Notes: a model not told the origin generated them from the letters alone. 64,000 nt of DNA from an uncultured Lachnospiraceae bacterium (GCA_910577825.1 CAJTOK010000002.1:1-64000); one strand, 5' to 3'. Positions 1 to 8,711 are shown, numbered from the stretch's first letter. Numbers and translations: made by a program.

Positions 1-630
1 GATATTAAAGGAAAAACAGTGACAGCGGATGCCATGCACTGCCAGAAAGAAACATGCCGTAAAATAAAGGAAAAAGGAGGGGATTATGTCCTGGGGCTTA
101 AGAAAAACCAAAGAATGTTATATGAAGATGTAAAACTTTATATGGAAGAAAGCACCAATGAAAAAGAAATGGAAACATACACAGCCATTAATAAAAATAA
201 TGGCAGGACAGAAAAAAGAACCTGCAGGAAAACAGAAAACACAGGCTGGATTTCTGGTAAAAATGAATGGGAAGGGCTGTGCAGTATTTTTTCTGTAGAG
301 CGCGAAGTTGTTACAAAAAATGGCAAATCAGAGGAAACAAGTTATTATATTACAAGCCTTTGCACAAGTGCAGAAAAATTACTGGAGACCAGCAGGGAAC
401 ATTGGAAAATTGAAAGCATGCACTGGATACTGGATGTTGTATTTTCAGAAGACAGCAGTGCTGTTTTGTCAGAAAACAGCTTAAAATCATTGAATATATT
501 AAGAAAGTTTGCATTAATGGCACATAAAAAATATGTTTTATCACAGCCAAAGAAAAAAGCTTATAAAACCAGTATGTTTGACTGCCTGTTAAATGACAAC
601 AGGCTTTTAGAAGTGCTTAAAAATTTATGA
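1..630 (+). CDS. ISAs1-family transposase, 3' part (5' end outside window)
   Basis: The frame is open from base 1, so only the C-terminal 209 residues are visible. The start TADAMHCQKE followed by GGDYVLGLKKNQ is the pattern of the DDE domain of ISAs1 (H-repeat-associated) transposases, where the Asp of the DAM segment is a catalytic acid. Later REHWKIESMHWILDVVFSED matches the conserved C-terminal block carrying the catalytic Glu. The stop codon is TGA at 628. The element lies directly upstream of the ecfA1 operon and so separates it from whatever lay 5', normally ribosomal protein genes. Its end repeat within 631-700 could not be delimited. Confidence 0.85.
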   Translation, partial: DIKGKTVTADAMHCQKETCRKIKEKGGDYVLGLKKNQRMLYEDVKLYMEESTNEKEMETYTAINKNNGRTEKRTCRKTENTGWISGKNEWEGLCSIFSVEREVVTKNGKSEETSYYITSLCTSAEKLLETSREHWKIESMHWILDVVFSEDSSAVLSENSLKSLNILRKFALMAHKKYVLSQPKKKAYKTSMFDCLLNDNRLLEVLKNL

Positions 631-703
631 AACGGACGTGAATACTTTATTGCCAGAAATCCGCAATTATTCCAGATAATGGTGAAACAAAATTTACATA
701 AGG

Positions 704-732
704 TTGACAATTAATCTGAAAAATGTCATTAT
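704..732 (+). promoter_or_regulatory. Putative sigma-A promoter for ecfA1
   Basis: A perfect TTGACA at 704-709 is followed 17 bp later by CATTAT at 727-732, four of six matches to the -10 consensus. It lies about 50 bp upstream of ecfA1 and downstream of the transposase. It may belong to the IS end or to the host, and could restore expression of the ecf-truA operon after the insertion. Confidence 0.45.
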
Positions 733-784
733 AAATAAGTATTTGCATAGTTTATATAGAAACTTTTAGCAGGAGAATTGCCAG

Positions 785-1651
785 ATGAAACCATTTATTA
801 ATGCAAAAGGCCTTGTACATGAATATTCAAGGCGTGATGAAGAAGGTAATGTAACAGGGATAAACAGGGCACTGGATGGTATTGATATTGAAGTAAAAGC
901 AGGTGATTTTATTGCTGTGCTCGGCGCTAATGGTTCAGGCAAATCAACATTTGCCAAACACCTTAATGCACTTCTTGTCCCGACAGAAGGCACTCTGTAT
1001 GTAGATGGAATGGATACATCAGAACAGAAGAATAATTTGCCAATAAGGCAGACCGCAGGCATGGTATTCCAGAATCCTGATAACCAGATTATTTCCAATG
1101 TTGTTGAAGAAGATGTTGGTTTCGGGCCGGAGAATATGGGCGTGCCAACAGAAGAGATATGGAGGCGTGTGGAAGAAAGCCTTAAAAGTGTCGGCATGTA
1201 TGAATACAGGAAAGAATCTCCAAACCATCTTTCAGGAGGGCAGAAACAGCGTATTGCAATAGCTGGTATAATGGCAATGAAGCCAAAGTGCATTATTCTT
1301 GATGAACCAACAGCAATGCTTGACCCAGGCGGCAGAAAAGCTGTTATAAAAACAGTTAAGGAACTGAATAAGAAAGAAAATATAACCATAATACTTATAA
1401 CACATTATATGGAAGAAGTGGCAGGGGCGGATTATGTATATGTTATGTCTAAAGGACAAGTTAAAATGAAAGGCACGCCAAGGCAGGTATTTGCAAGAAG
1501 TGAAGAACTTGCAAAGTACCGGCTGATGGTGCCTGAAGTTACTAAAATTGCACTTGAACTAAATAAAAAAGGTATAAATATCCCAAAAGACATTCTATAT
1601 CCAGAAGAGCTTACAGATATATTATTGAAAATTAAATCAGGAGTTTTATAA
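785..1651 (+). CDS. ecfA1: ECF transporter ATPase component EcfA1
   Basis: This is an ABC-type ATPase of 288 residues that powers the energy-coupling factor module for vitamin and micronutrient uptake at the inner face of the membrane. Walker A GANGSGKST is at residues 47-55, the signature LSGGQKQR follows, and Walker B is CIILDEPTAMLDP. The start is ATG 785 after an AGGAG site. It is followed after 4 bp by its partner ecfA2, then ecfT, the standard shared module that works with many separate S components. No S component is encoded nearby, so it probably acts as a group II module. Confidence 0.95.
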   Translation: MKPFINAKGLVHEYSRRDEEGNVTGINRALDGIDIEVKAGDFIAVLGANGSGKSTFAKHLNALLVPTEGTLYVDGMDTSEQKNNLPIRQTAGMVFQNPDNQIISNVVEEDVGFGPENMGVPTEEIWRRVEESLKSVGMYEYRKESPNHLSGGQKQRIAIAGIMAMKPKCIILDEPTAMLDPGGRKAVIKTVKELNKKENITIILITHYMEEVAGADYVYVMSKGQVKMKGTPRQVFARSEELAKYRLMVPEVTKIALELNKKGINIPKDILYPEELTDILLKIKSGVL

Positions 1652-1655
1652 GATT

Positions 1656-2507
1656 ATGTCAATTAAATTGCAAAATGTAAACTTTATATACGGCGCAGGC
1701 ACAGGCAAGGAAAAACAGGCACTTAAAAATATAAATATAGAAATCCATGATGGGGAATTTACCGGGCTTGCAGGCCATACAGGTTCAGGGAAATCCACAC
1801 TTGTACAGCTTTTAAACGGGCTTGAACGTGCAACAAGCGGCAAAATATTTTACAATGGCGAGGATATTTATGGCAAATCATATAATATGCGCACCCTTAG
1901 AAGCAAAACCGGGCTTGTATTCCAGTACCCGGAGCACCAGCTTTTTGAAACAACTGTTATTAATGATGTACAGTTCGGCCCTAAAAACCTTGGGCTGCCA
2001 CAGCTTGAAGTGGAACTGCGTTCTTTTAATGCGTTAAAAATGGCAGGCATAGATGACAGCCTGTTAGATGTATCACCATTTGCACTTTCAGGCGGGCAGA
2101 AAAGGCGTGTTGCCATTGCAGGCGTCCTTGCAATGCAGCCGGAAGTCCTTGTGCTTGATGAACCGGCAGCAGGGCTTGACCCGGCCGGCAGGGATGAAAT
2201 ACTCGGGCTTCTTAAAAAATTACACGATGAAAATAATACTACAATAATACTTGTATCGCACAGCATGGAAGATATAGCTGCTTATGTAGACAGGCTGCTT
2301 GTAATGAACCAGGGGGAAATTGTGCTTGACGGAAGCCCGGAGAAAGTATTCCAGTTTGAAAAAGAACTAGAGAAAATAGGACTGGGAATACCACAGCCAG
2401 CCAGAGTAATACAACAGCTTAAAGAAGCAGGGGCAGATATTAAAGGCACTCCTGTAACTGTAAATGAAAGTGCAGAGGCAATATATAAATGGCTTAAAGA
2501 AACATAA
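1656..2507 (+). CDS. ecfA2: ECF transporter ATPase component EcfA2
   Basis: This is the second ATPase of the ECF module, 283 residues, expected to pair with EcfA1 as a heterodimer. Walker A GHTGSGKST, signature LSGGQKRR and Walker B VLVLDEPAAGLDP are intact. Its Shine-Dalgarno (GGAG) lies in the last codons of ecfA1, indicating translational coupling. The order ecfA1-ecfA2-ecfT-truA is typical of Firmicutes. Confidence 0.95.
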   Translation: MSIKLQNVNFIYGAGTGKEKQALKNINIEIHDGEFTGLAGHTGSGKSTLVQLLNGLERATSGKIFYNGEDIYGKSYNMRTLRSKTGLVFQYPEHQLFETTVINDVQFGPKNLGLPQLEVELRSFNALKMAGIDDSLLDVSPFALSGGQKRRVAIAGVLAMQPEVLVLDEPAAGLDPAGRDEILGLLKKLHDENNTTIILVSHSMEDIAAYVDRLLVMNQGEIVLDGSPEKVFQFEKELEKIGLGIPQPARVIQQLKEAGADIKGTPVTVNESAEAIYKWLKET

Positions 2508-2542
2508 AAAAGTTTAAAAAGTAAGAATGGAGATATAAGTTT

Positions 2543-3352
2543 ATGATACGTGACATAACTATAGGACAATATTATGAAACAGAATCCATTATCCATAAAT
2601 TAGACCCCCGTGTTAAAGTAGTATGTACATTTGCATATATTATATCACTTTTCTGCTTTAACCAGTTAAGCGGTTACATAATTGCTGCATTTTTTTTCTG
2701 GTACATAACAAAACTTTCCAAAGTACCATTTAAATTTATTGTAAGAGGTATAAAACCAGTTTTATTTATGCTGGTTTTTACAGCCATGCTTAACCTTTTC
2801 TGGACTTCTGGTGAACATATCCTTATAAAATATGGTGTAATAACAATAACGGCAGAAGGCATAAAAAGAACAATATTTATGGCATTAAGGCTGGTTTTCC
2901 TTATAATAGGCTCATCCCTTATGACACTAACAACAACGCCTAACCAGCTTACTGATGCTATAGAAAATCTTCTCAAACCACTTGGAAAGTTAAAACTGCC
3001 TGTACATGAAGTTGCAATGATGATGTCAATAGCACTGCGTTTTATACCTATACTGGTTGAAGAAACTGATAAAATTATGAAAGCACAGCTTGCAAGGGGG
3101 GCTGATTTTGAATCAGGCAATATACTACACAGAATAAAAAGCATGGCGCCAATTATTATCCCGCTGTTTGTTTCCGCAGCAAGACGTGCAACTGACCTGG
3201 CACTTGCAATGGACGCAAGGTGTTATAATGGCGGTGAGGGCAGAACTAAAATGAAACCATTAAAATATAAAAAGCAGGATATAACTGCATATTTAATAAT
3301 GTTTGTTTATATAGCATTAATTATAATTACAGGAAAATACCTGCCATTTTAA
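2543..3352 (+). CDS. ecfT: ECF transporter transmembrane component EcfT
   Basis: This 269-residue membrane protein links the two ATPases to interchangeable substrate-binding S proteins. Several hydrophobic segments are visible (first about residues 25-60, last near the C-terminus). The coupling helices are recognisable: the first Ala-Arg-Gly is in LARGADFESG and the second motif reads ARC in AMDARCYNG, a small departure from the usual ARG. ATG 2543 follows a GGAG site. The gene lies 35 bp after ecfA2 and 30 bp before truA. Confidence 0.93.
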   Translation: MIRDITIGQYYETESIIHKLDPRVKVVCTFAYIISLFCFNQLSGYIIAAFFFWYITKLSKVPFKFIVRGIKPVLFMLVFTAMLNLFWTSGEHILIKYGVITITAEGIKRTIFMALRLVFLIIGSSLMTLTTTPNQLTDAIENLLKPLGKLKLPVHEVAMMMSIALRFIPILVEETDKIMKAQLARGADFESGNILHRIKSMAPIIIPLFVSAARRATDLALAMDARCYNGGEGRTKMKPLKYKKQDITAYLIMFVYIALIIITGKYLPF

Positions 3353-3382
3353 TATAAATACAGGACAGGCAGGAGGTGTGTT

Positions 3383-4147
3383 ATGAAGCGTATAAAACTT
3401 ACAGCTGCATATGACGGGACAAATTACCACGGCTGGCAGTTACAGCCAGGAAAACCAACAATAGAAGGCGAATTAAACCGGGCATTGTCACTATTAACTG
3501 GTGAACAGATAAAAGTCACAGGGGCAAGCCGCACAGATGCAGGAGTCCATGCACTTGGGAATGTAGCTGTATTTGACACAGCTTCACATATCCCGGCAGA
3601 AAAATTTGCATATGCACTAAACCAGCGGCTTCCAGCAGATATAGTAATACAAAGCTCAGAAGAAACCCTCCCGGATTTCCACCCACGCCACTGTGACTGC
3701 CGTAAAACATATGAATACACAATATTAAACAGGAAATTCCCTCTTCCCCAGTACCGCAATACAGCTTATTTTTATTATGGGAACCTTGATACAGATAAAA
3801 TGCGCAAAGCATGTACTGCATTTACTGGCAAACATGATTTCGCAGGTTTTTGTTCATCAGGTGCACAGGTACAATCTACAATAAGGACAATTTACAGCCT
3901 TGAAGTTACCAGTAGTAATATCCCCGGTGCAGGTTTTAATAATACAGGAAAAATTATAACCATACGCGTACAGGGAAACGGCTTCTTATATAATATGGTA
4001 AGGATAATTGCAGGCACACTGCTTGAAGTGGGAAAAGGCAGGATAAACCCAGATGATATGGAAGAAATAATCGCTTCATGTGACAGAAACAGGGCAGGGG
4101 CAACAGCCCCGGCAAAGGGGTTAAAATTAGTACAGATTTTATACTGA
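3383..4147 (+). CDS. truA: tRNA pseudouridine(38-40) synthase TruA
   Basis: This 254-residue enzyme isomerises uridines 38-40 of the tRNA anticodon arm. The catalytic Asp lies in ASRTDAGVHALG, the hallmark of the TruA family, and the C-terminal GNGFLYNMVRIIAGTLLEVG block is also characteristic. ATG 3383 follows a strong AGGAGG. In most Firmicutes truA is followed by rplM and rpsI; here it is followed by an HD-GYP gene, so the operon context is broken on both sides. Confidence 0.95.
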   Translation: MKRIKLTAAYDGTNYHGWQLQPGKPTIEGELNRALSLLTGEQIKVTGASRTDAGVHALGNVAVFDTASHIPAEKFAYALNQRLPADIVIQSSEETLPDFHPRHCDCRKTYEYTILNRKFPLPQYRNTAYFYYGNLDTDKMRKACTAFTGKHDFAGFCSSGAQVQSTIRTIYSLEVTSSNIPGAGFNNTGKIITIRVQGNGFLYNMVRIIAGTLLEVGKGRINPDDMEEIIASCDRNRAGATAPAKGLKLVQILY

Positions 4148-4198
4148 TTATAAATGATTGCAAAAGTATGGAAAATAACGTATTATATATACCAGACG

Positions 4199-4236
4199 GT
4201 TATGAGCAAGTAGCGGAGCGGATTGCAGATATCCGC
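4199..4236. repeat. Fragment of dispersed palindromic repeat (second copy at 19607-19647)
   Basis: The segment beginning GGTTATGAGCAAGTAGCGG matches the reverse complement of 19609-19647 at about 36 of 39 positions. It contains a short GCGGAT...ATCCGC inverted repeat. It lies in the truA to HD-GYP gap and appears to be a remnant of a small dispersed element. Confidence 0.6.
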
Positions 4237-4332
4237 CTGGCTTTAATGGGTTTACACAAGAAAAGGAGAAGTATTTTGGAATCTAATATTAAAACAGGCA
4301 GCACAAAAACTTTTAACGTATAATGGACCGGG

Positions 4333-5445
4333 GTGAATATTTTGATTAAACGTTATTTTGTAAGGACACGTTCACTTGAAGAGGGGATGCGTATTGACCA
4401 GAGCATAAAGGACAGGCTTGACCGTACACTTATAGCAAGAGGGACAATACTTGATGTCTATATGATACAATCATTACAGAAACTGGGAATCGGAGGGGTA
4501 TATGTCAGCGAAGGCAGGGAGGACCCTGTGCCAGAACCAAAAGAACCACCACTGCCTCCTGAAATCCAGAAAACCATTGACAAGGCCAGAAAAGACGACC
4601 CCGCCAAAGTAAGGCTTTCTGAAAGCCTTAAACAAAGGGTTTCAACAGGTATGCAGTATCTGTATAATAATACAAATGATGAACATTTTGCTAACACATC
4701 TACAAGAATTACCAATGACCTTATGAAGGCCATTAATGATAATGCTGCTATAGCAGTAGATATTAACGCATTAAAGACAAGTGATGAATATACATTTAAA
4801 CATAGCGTGGATGTTGCAACCATGTCTATGATTATTGCAAAAAATATGGGATACTCACAAGATGATATACATAGCATAGGCATTGCCGGCCTTCTGCATG
4901 ATATAGGCAAATCTAAAGTCCCGCTTGAAATACTTAATAAACCAGCCAAATTAAACGATGAAGAATTTAAAGTAATGAAGCACCATACAATATTTGGTTA
5001 TGAAATAATAAAAGAAAAAGAGAATTTCTCTAAATCAATCGCACTGGCAGTATTACAGCACCATGAGAAAATGAACGGCAAGGGATACCCATTAGGTGTA
5101 AAATCCAATAAAATATCAGATTTTGCAAAAATCCTTTCAGTGGTAGATGTTTATGATGCACTTGTAACAGAGCGTCCATATAAAAAAGCCCTGTCACAGC
5201 GCACTGCTATAGAAATGATAATGTCAATGACAGAAGAGCTTGATATAAAAGCAATGAAAGTCTTTTTCCAGACCGTAATACTCTATCCTGTAGATACCAC
5301 CGTGGAATTAAGTAATGGGGAGAAAGCAAAAGTAGTAAAAAATAATGACGGCTCTGTACTGCGTCCAACAGTTGTAAGCATGTCCACTGGCAAAGTCTAC
5401 AACCTTACAAATGACCTGTCATGTGCCAATATACTTATAGTATAA
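4333..5445 (+). CDS. HD-GYP domain protein, probable cyclic-di-GMP phosphodiesterase
   Basis: The protein has 370 residues. The N-terminal part (about 1-110) is not recognisable beyond a DUF3391-like look. The HD-GYP domain spans about 140-330 with HSVDVA, the metal-binding LLHDIGKSKVP, the KHHT histidines, QHHEKMNGKGYP and DVYDALVTERPYKKAL, all intact. The family hydrolyses c-di-GMP or related cyclic dinucleotides. The chosen start is GTG 4333 behind GGACCGGG; TTG 4342 is an alternative. A 15-codon frame with a better ribosome site lies just upstream (4276-4323). A strong hairpin follows the stop. Confidence 0.85.
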   Translation: MNILIKRYFVRTRSLEEGMRIDQSIKDRLDRTLIARGTILDVYMIQSLQKLGIGGVYVSEGREDPVPEPKEPPLPPEIQKTIDKARKDDPAKVRLSESLKQRVSTGMQYLYNNTNDEHFANTSTRITNDLMKAINDNAAIAVDINALKTSDEYTFKHSVDVATMSMIIAKNMGYSQDDIHSIGIAGLLHDIGKSKVPLEILNKPAKLNDEEFKVMKHHTIFGYEIIKEKENFSKSIALAVLQHHEKMNGKGYPLGVKSNKISDFAKILSVVDVYDALVTERPYKKALSQRTAIEMIMSMTEELDIKAMKVFFQTVILYPVDTTVELSNGEKAKVVKNNDGSVLRPTVVSMSTGKVYNLTNDLSCANILIV

Positions 5446-5459
5446 AGATTCCAGGACAA

Positions 5460-5494
5460 AAACATGGCCTGGTTAATTTATCCAGGCCATGTTT
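5460..5494. terminator. Bidirectional terminator between HD-GYP gene and tRNA-Leu
   Basis: A perfect 13-bp stem (AAACATGGCCTGG at 5460-5472 pairing with 5482-5494) has a 9-nt loop and A/T-rich flanks. It lies where the plus-strand HD-GYP gene and the minus-strand tRNA-Leu converge. Confidence 0.8.
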
Positions 5495-5498
5495 CCAG

Positions 5499-5578
5499 TG
5501 CGGAATAAGGGACTCGAACCCTTACGGTCTCCCACAAGAACCTAAATCTTGCATGTCTGCCAGTTCCATCAATTCCGC
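5499..5578 (-). tRNA. tRNA-Leu(UAG)
   Basis: On the minus strand the acceptor GCGGAAT pairs with ATTCCGC, discriminator A at 5499. The anticodon stem CAAGA/TCTTG encloses loop TTTAGGT, giving anticodon UAG. A GGTTCGAGTCC T-arm and a short extra arm are present. It is 80 nt long and CCA is not encoded. Confidence 0.93.
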
Positions 5579-5596
5579 ATTATTATAACAATTATT

Positions 5597-5625
5597 AGTC
5601 TATCATTAAATCCTCATTATGTCAA
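5597..5625 (-). promoter_or_regulatory. Promoter of tRNA-Leu
   Basis: Read on the minus strand, TTGACA (5625-5620) is followed after exactly 17 bp by TAGACT (5602-5597), about 20 bp upstream of the tRNA 5' end. This is a near-consensus sigma-A promoter at the expected distance. Confidence 0.7.
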
Positions 5626-5756
5626 TTCTATAATTTTTTCAATTATTATTATCCGCCAATCTCCTGTAAATCTGCATAAATAACAGAATAAAAACATAAA
5701 TTCTTTAACAGGGATAATATATAATGCCATATTATATTGGAAAGGATATTTTAAAA

Positions 5757-6314
5757 ATGCATATTGTAACTTTTATATCTAATTTAATAATACCTGTCCT
5801 GATTTTTTATGTTATAGGGTATGGGCTTTTAAATAAAGTTGATATATTTGATGCTTTTACCCATGGCGCAGCAGATGGTTTTAAGGTAGTAGCCAATATC
5901 CTGCCCACTTTAATAGGGCTTATGATGGCAATAGGGCTTTTAAGGGCTTCTGGTGTACTTGAAGTGGCAGGGGAATTTTTATCCCCATACATGAAATACC
6001 TGCATTTCCCAGCAGAGCTTGTACCACTTTCATTAATTAAAATGTTTTCCTCATCAGCAGCAACAGGGCTTTTAACAGATATATATAAAAACTTTGGGAC
6101 TGATTCAGCTGCTGGCTTTATGGCTTCACTTCTTATGTGCTGTTCGGAAACAATTTTTTACACAATATCAGTTTATTTTATGGCAACAGGGGATAAAGAA
6201 CACAAGCCAGTTACCGGGATGAGATGGATGCTTGCAGGCGCATTAATCTGTACATTTGCAGGAATGGCAGCATGTGTAGTAATAACAGGATTTGTGACAT
6301 CCTCCCCCACCTAA
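5757..6314 (+). CDS. spmB: Spore maturation protein B homologue, C-terminus altered by IS
   Basis: This is a membrane protein of about 185 residues of the SpmB/nucleoside-recognition family, involved in spore core dehydration. Motifs include ANILPTLIGLMMAIGLLRASG, FPAELVPLSL and the SETIFYTISVYFMATG segment near the C-terminal helices. ATG 5757 is preferred over ATG 5724 because GGAAAGGA precedes it at a good distance and the family starts there. The last codons (SSPT and stop) are encoded by the end of the IS200/IS605 element, so the native C-terminus has probably been replaced by a few residues. The usual partner spmA is not adjacent. Confidence 0.85.
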   Translation: MHIVTFISNLIIPVLIFYVIGYGLLNKVDIFDAFTHGAADGFKVVANILPTLIGLMMAIGLLRASGVLEVAGEFLSPYMKYLHFPAELVPLSLIKMFSSSAATGLLTDIYKNFGTDSAAGFMASLLMCCSETIFYTISVYFMATGDKEHKPVTGMRWMLAGALICTFAGMAACVVITGFVTSSPT

Positions 6315-6440
6315 AGAGGTGAGGGCTTCCTTTAGCATAAAGCTAACAGTCGGTTCTCGTTCGATAGTACTATTGTACTAAGCATAAGCGGGCTAACCCC
6401 GTGTGTCCCACGGTTTTTATGTATTGGCTATACGTTTACA
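6300..6440 (-). ncRNA. Putative omega RNA (TnpB guide scaffold) at right end of the IS605 element
   Basis: In IS200/IS605 elements the 3' end of tnpB plus the right end is transcribed as the scaffold RNA, with the guide derived from flanking DNA. Here the interval after the tnpB stop is GC-richer than its surroundings, contains several short hairpins, and ends in the CCCACCTCTTTAGGTGGG-type terminal hairpin. Extent and function are inferred from the family; the sequence shows only position and structure. Confidence 0.45.
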
Positions 6441-7525
6441 ATACGCATACCCTCATTTTTGATATTTATTGCGGCATTTATATCCCTGTCGTGATGAGTG
6501 CCACACTTCGGACAATCCCATGCACGAATACTAAAATTTTTAGTTGCCGTGTTTTTGTAACCACAAACACTACAAGTCTGGCTGCTTGCGAAAAATTTAT
6601 CAACTTTTACAAGTTTTTTGCCTGATTCTTCAAGTTTGTACTGCAAGAATGTTACAAATGTCCCCCAGCCATTATCAGCAACAGACTTACCAAAATTTAA
6701 GCATTGTGCCATAGCTTTCATATCAAGATTTTCTATACACACGCAATCAAAAGCATTGGCTATCTGCCTTGACTGTTTATGCAAAAAATTTTTTCTTTGA
6801 TTAGCTGCTTTCTCGTGCATTTTAGCTACTCTGATACGCTGTTTATTACGGTTTTTAGAGCCTTTCTGCATAAGTGACAATTTACGTTGTTCACGTTTCA
6901 GCTTTTTCTCGGCATTTCTGTAGTATCCTGGATACGCAGGTTCATTGCCGTTACTGTCTTTGTATAGTTCGTGCATTGAAAAATCCAATCCTAAAAAGTT
7001 ATGCAAATCCTGTTCTTGTACTTGGTTTTCGTACTCAAACAGAATACTTGCATAATATTTTCCACTTGGATTTTGGCTTATCGTAACAGACTTTAATTTA
7101 TAACCAGATGGTATCTGACGGTGTTGTTTTAACTTTACAAACCCAATTTTAGGCAATTTAATACAGCCGTTCTCAATAGATACAGAACCCTTTTGGTTAT
7201 TTGTAGTGTACGAATTTCTGTTTTTGTGTTTTGATTTGAATTTCGGAAATCCGGCTTTAGGGCTTTTGAAAAAATTGTTATACGCTTTTTGCAGGTTCAT
7301 TTGTGCGTTGGCAAGTGCCAGACTGTCAACCTCTTTAAGCCACCCAAATTCTGCCTTATATTGTGCGGGAGTATTGTTTAGCTTTTGTTTGGTTTCTTCA
7401 TAATACTTAATTTTATCTGACAGCATTTTATTATAGATAAATCTGACGCAACCAAATGTCCTGGCAAACAAAATCTTTTGCCCGGCGTTCGGATATATTC
7501 TGAATTTATATGCTTTGTTTGCCAT
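6428..7525 (-). CDS. tnpB: RNA-guided nuclease TnpB of IS605 element
   Basis: The protein has 365 residues. The N-terminal FRIYPNAGQ block and helix-turn-helix region lead into a RuvC-like nuclease with LGLDFS (Asp), CIENLDMKAM (Glu) and DRDINAAINI (Asp), plus a zinc finger CSVCGY...CPKCG inserted before the last motif. All catalytic residues are present. ATG 7525 follows AGAGG at 8 nt; the frame could also start at GTG 7534, which overlaps the tnpA stop. The family cleaves DNA next to a transposon-adjacent motif and helps the element persist at donor sites. Confidence 0.92.
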   Translation of the reverse strand: MANKAYKFRIYPNAGQKILFARTFGCVRFIYNKMLSDKIKYYEETKQKLNNTPAQYKAEFGWLKEVDSLALANAQMNLQKAYNNFFKSPKAGFPKFKSKHKNRNSYTTNNQKGSVSIENGCIKLPKIGFVKLKQHRQIPSGYKLKSVTISQNPSGKYYASILFEYENQVQEQDLHNFLGLDFSMHELYKDSNGNEPAYPGYYRNAEKKLKREQRKLSLMQKGSKNRNKQRIRVAKMHEKAANQRKNFLHKQSRQIANAFDCVCIENLDMKAMAQCLNFGKSVADNGWGTFVTFLQYKLEESGKKLVKVDKFFASSQTCSVCGYKNTATKNFSIRAWDCPKCGTHHDRDINAAINIKNEGMRIVNV

Positions 7526-7530
7526 TATTT

Positions 7531-7947
7531 TCACCTCTTTTTTTGCCTGTTTTCTTGTCCTTGTGTTTCAATATATTTCTTAATTACTTCAATAGGTGCT
7601 CCGCCTGTTGTAAGCAAGCAAAAACTTTGACTCCAAAAATATTCTTTCCATAGCTTTTGTCTTATTTGCGGAAATTCTTTCTTCAAAAGCCTGCTGCTTG
7701 CACTTTTGTATGCATTTATGAATTTGCTTATTTCACTTTTGGGGTGAGCCTTGAACAGAATATGCACATGGTCTTTATCATGATTCCATTCCTGCAAGGT
7801 TATATTGTAATTTGGCGAAATATACCCAAATATTTCTTTAGCTCTGTCAGAAATTTCATCATCGAATACTTTTCTTCTATATTTCACAACGAGTACAAGA
7901 TGATAGTATAACAAAAATACCGAATGAGCATTGTTATCTAGTTCCAT
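7531..7947 (-). CDS. tnpA: IS200/IS605 Y1 transposase TnpA
   Basis: This is a 138-residue HUH single-strand transposase. The metal-binding HUH triad is HVHILF and the catalytic Tyr lies in KKYIETQGQ near the C-terminus. SSRLLKKEFPQI and LWKEYFWSQSF are further family blocks. It overlaps the tnpB frame, so the two are probably co-expressed. Length is normal for the family. Confidence 0.93.
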   Translation of the reverse strand: MELDNNAHSVFLLYYHLVLVVKYRRKVFDDEISDRAKEIFGYISPNYNITLQEWNHDKDHVHILFKAHPKSEISKFINAYKSASSRLLKKEFPQIRQKLWKEYFWSQSFCLLTTGGAPIEVIKKYIETQGQENRQKKR

Positions 7948-8164
7948 AAGTCTATCAGCCTTTCCTGTTTTTCGACTGATTTTATTGTAATATATTATTT
8001 TCTATTTGTCAAGAACTACAACAGGACGCAATTCATCCCACCACTTTAGAGGTGGGGGACTTCTTGCTACAATAGGTTAAAAATATAAAAACAAATCCAG
8101 ATTGCAGACGCCAGCCAGTTATGATAAAATATTTACAGCAGATAATACACAGGAGGAAAAATTA

Positions 8165-8707
8165 ATGTGGCAGGAATTAATGGAACTTGACAGCAATATA
8201 CTTCTCTATGTACAGGAACATATACGCAATGAGGCATTAAATAATATAGTTGTCTGGTTCACATCACTTGGCAATGCAGGTTTAATCTGGATACTTTTAA
8301 TTATAGCACTTATAATATACAAAGGCACACGCAAAGAAGGGCTTTACTGTACAATATCACTTATTTTGTGTTTTATTACAGTAAACCTTTTCTTAAAAAA
8401 TGCAGTTGCAAGAATAAGGCCATATGATGCAATGGAACAGATAAGATGCCTTGTAGAACCACAAGTTGATTATTCATTCCCGTCAGGACATACAGCAATA
8501 GCATTTGCCGCCTCAGTACCAGTATTTATCCTGTCGGATAAAAGATTAGGGACAGCCATGGTTATATTTTCTATACTAATGGCCCTTTCAAGGATATATG
8601 TATGTGTCCACTATCCTACTGATGTAATAGGAGGCGCTGTTATTGGAATATTATGCGGGATTATAACAGGAAAAATTATATATCCCAGATTAAACAGGAC
8701 AGAATAA
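8165..8707 (+). CDS. PAP2-family membrane phosphatase
   Basis: This 180-residue membrane phosphatase has the full type 2 phosphatidic acid phosphatase signature: KNAVARIRPYD, FPSGHTAIAFA, and SRIYVCVHYPTDVIGG with the catalytic His. The family dephosphorylates lipid phosphates such as undecaprenyl pyrophosphate or phosphatidylglycerol phosphate; the substrate is not decidable here. ATG 8165 is chosen because AGGAGG lies 8 nt upstream; the longer frame from TTG 8102 has no ribosome site. Confidence 0.9.
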   Translation: MWQELMELDSNILLYVQEHIRNEALNNIVVWFTSLGNAGLIWILLIIALIIYKGTRKEGLYCTISLILCFITVNLFLKNAVARIRPYDAMEQIRCLVEPQVDYSFPSGHTAIAFAASVPVFILSDKRLGTAMVIFSILMALSRIYVCVHYPTDVIGGAVIGILCGIITGKIIYPRLNRTE

Positions 8708-8711
8708 CCAT

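Larger units (their letters stand above)
6300..8080 (-). mobile_element. IS200/IS605-family insertion sequence (tnpA + tnpB), approximate ends
   Basis: tnpA and tnpB are encoded on the minus strand, flanked by subterminal hairpins: CCCCCACC...GGTG(A)GGG near 6303-6325 (right end, after tnpB) and CCCACC...GGTGGGGG near 8037-8058 (left end, before tnpA). These single-strand hairpins are what the Y1 transposase recognises; the family has no terminal inverted repeats or target duplication. Both genes look intact, so the element may be active. Exact cleavage sites were not determined. Confidence 0.85.

Noticed and set aside
6401..7403. Several plus-strand open frames inside the IS605 element
   Set aside because: They are antisense shadows of tnpB with no ribosome sites or recognisable protein.
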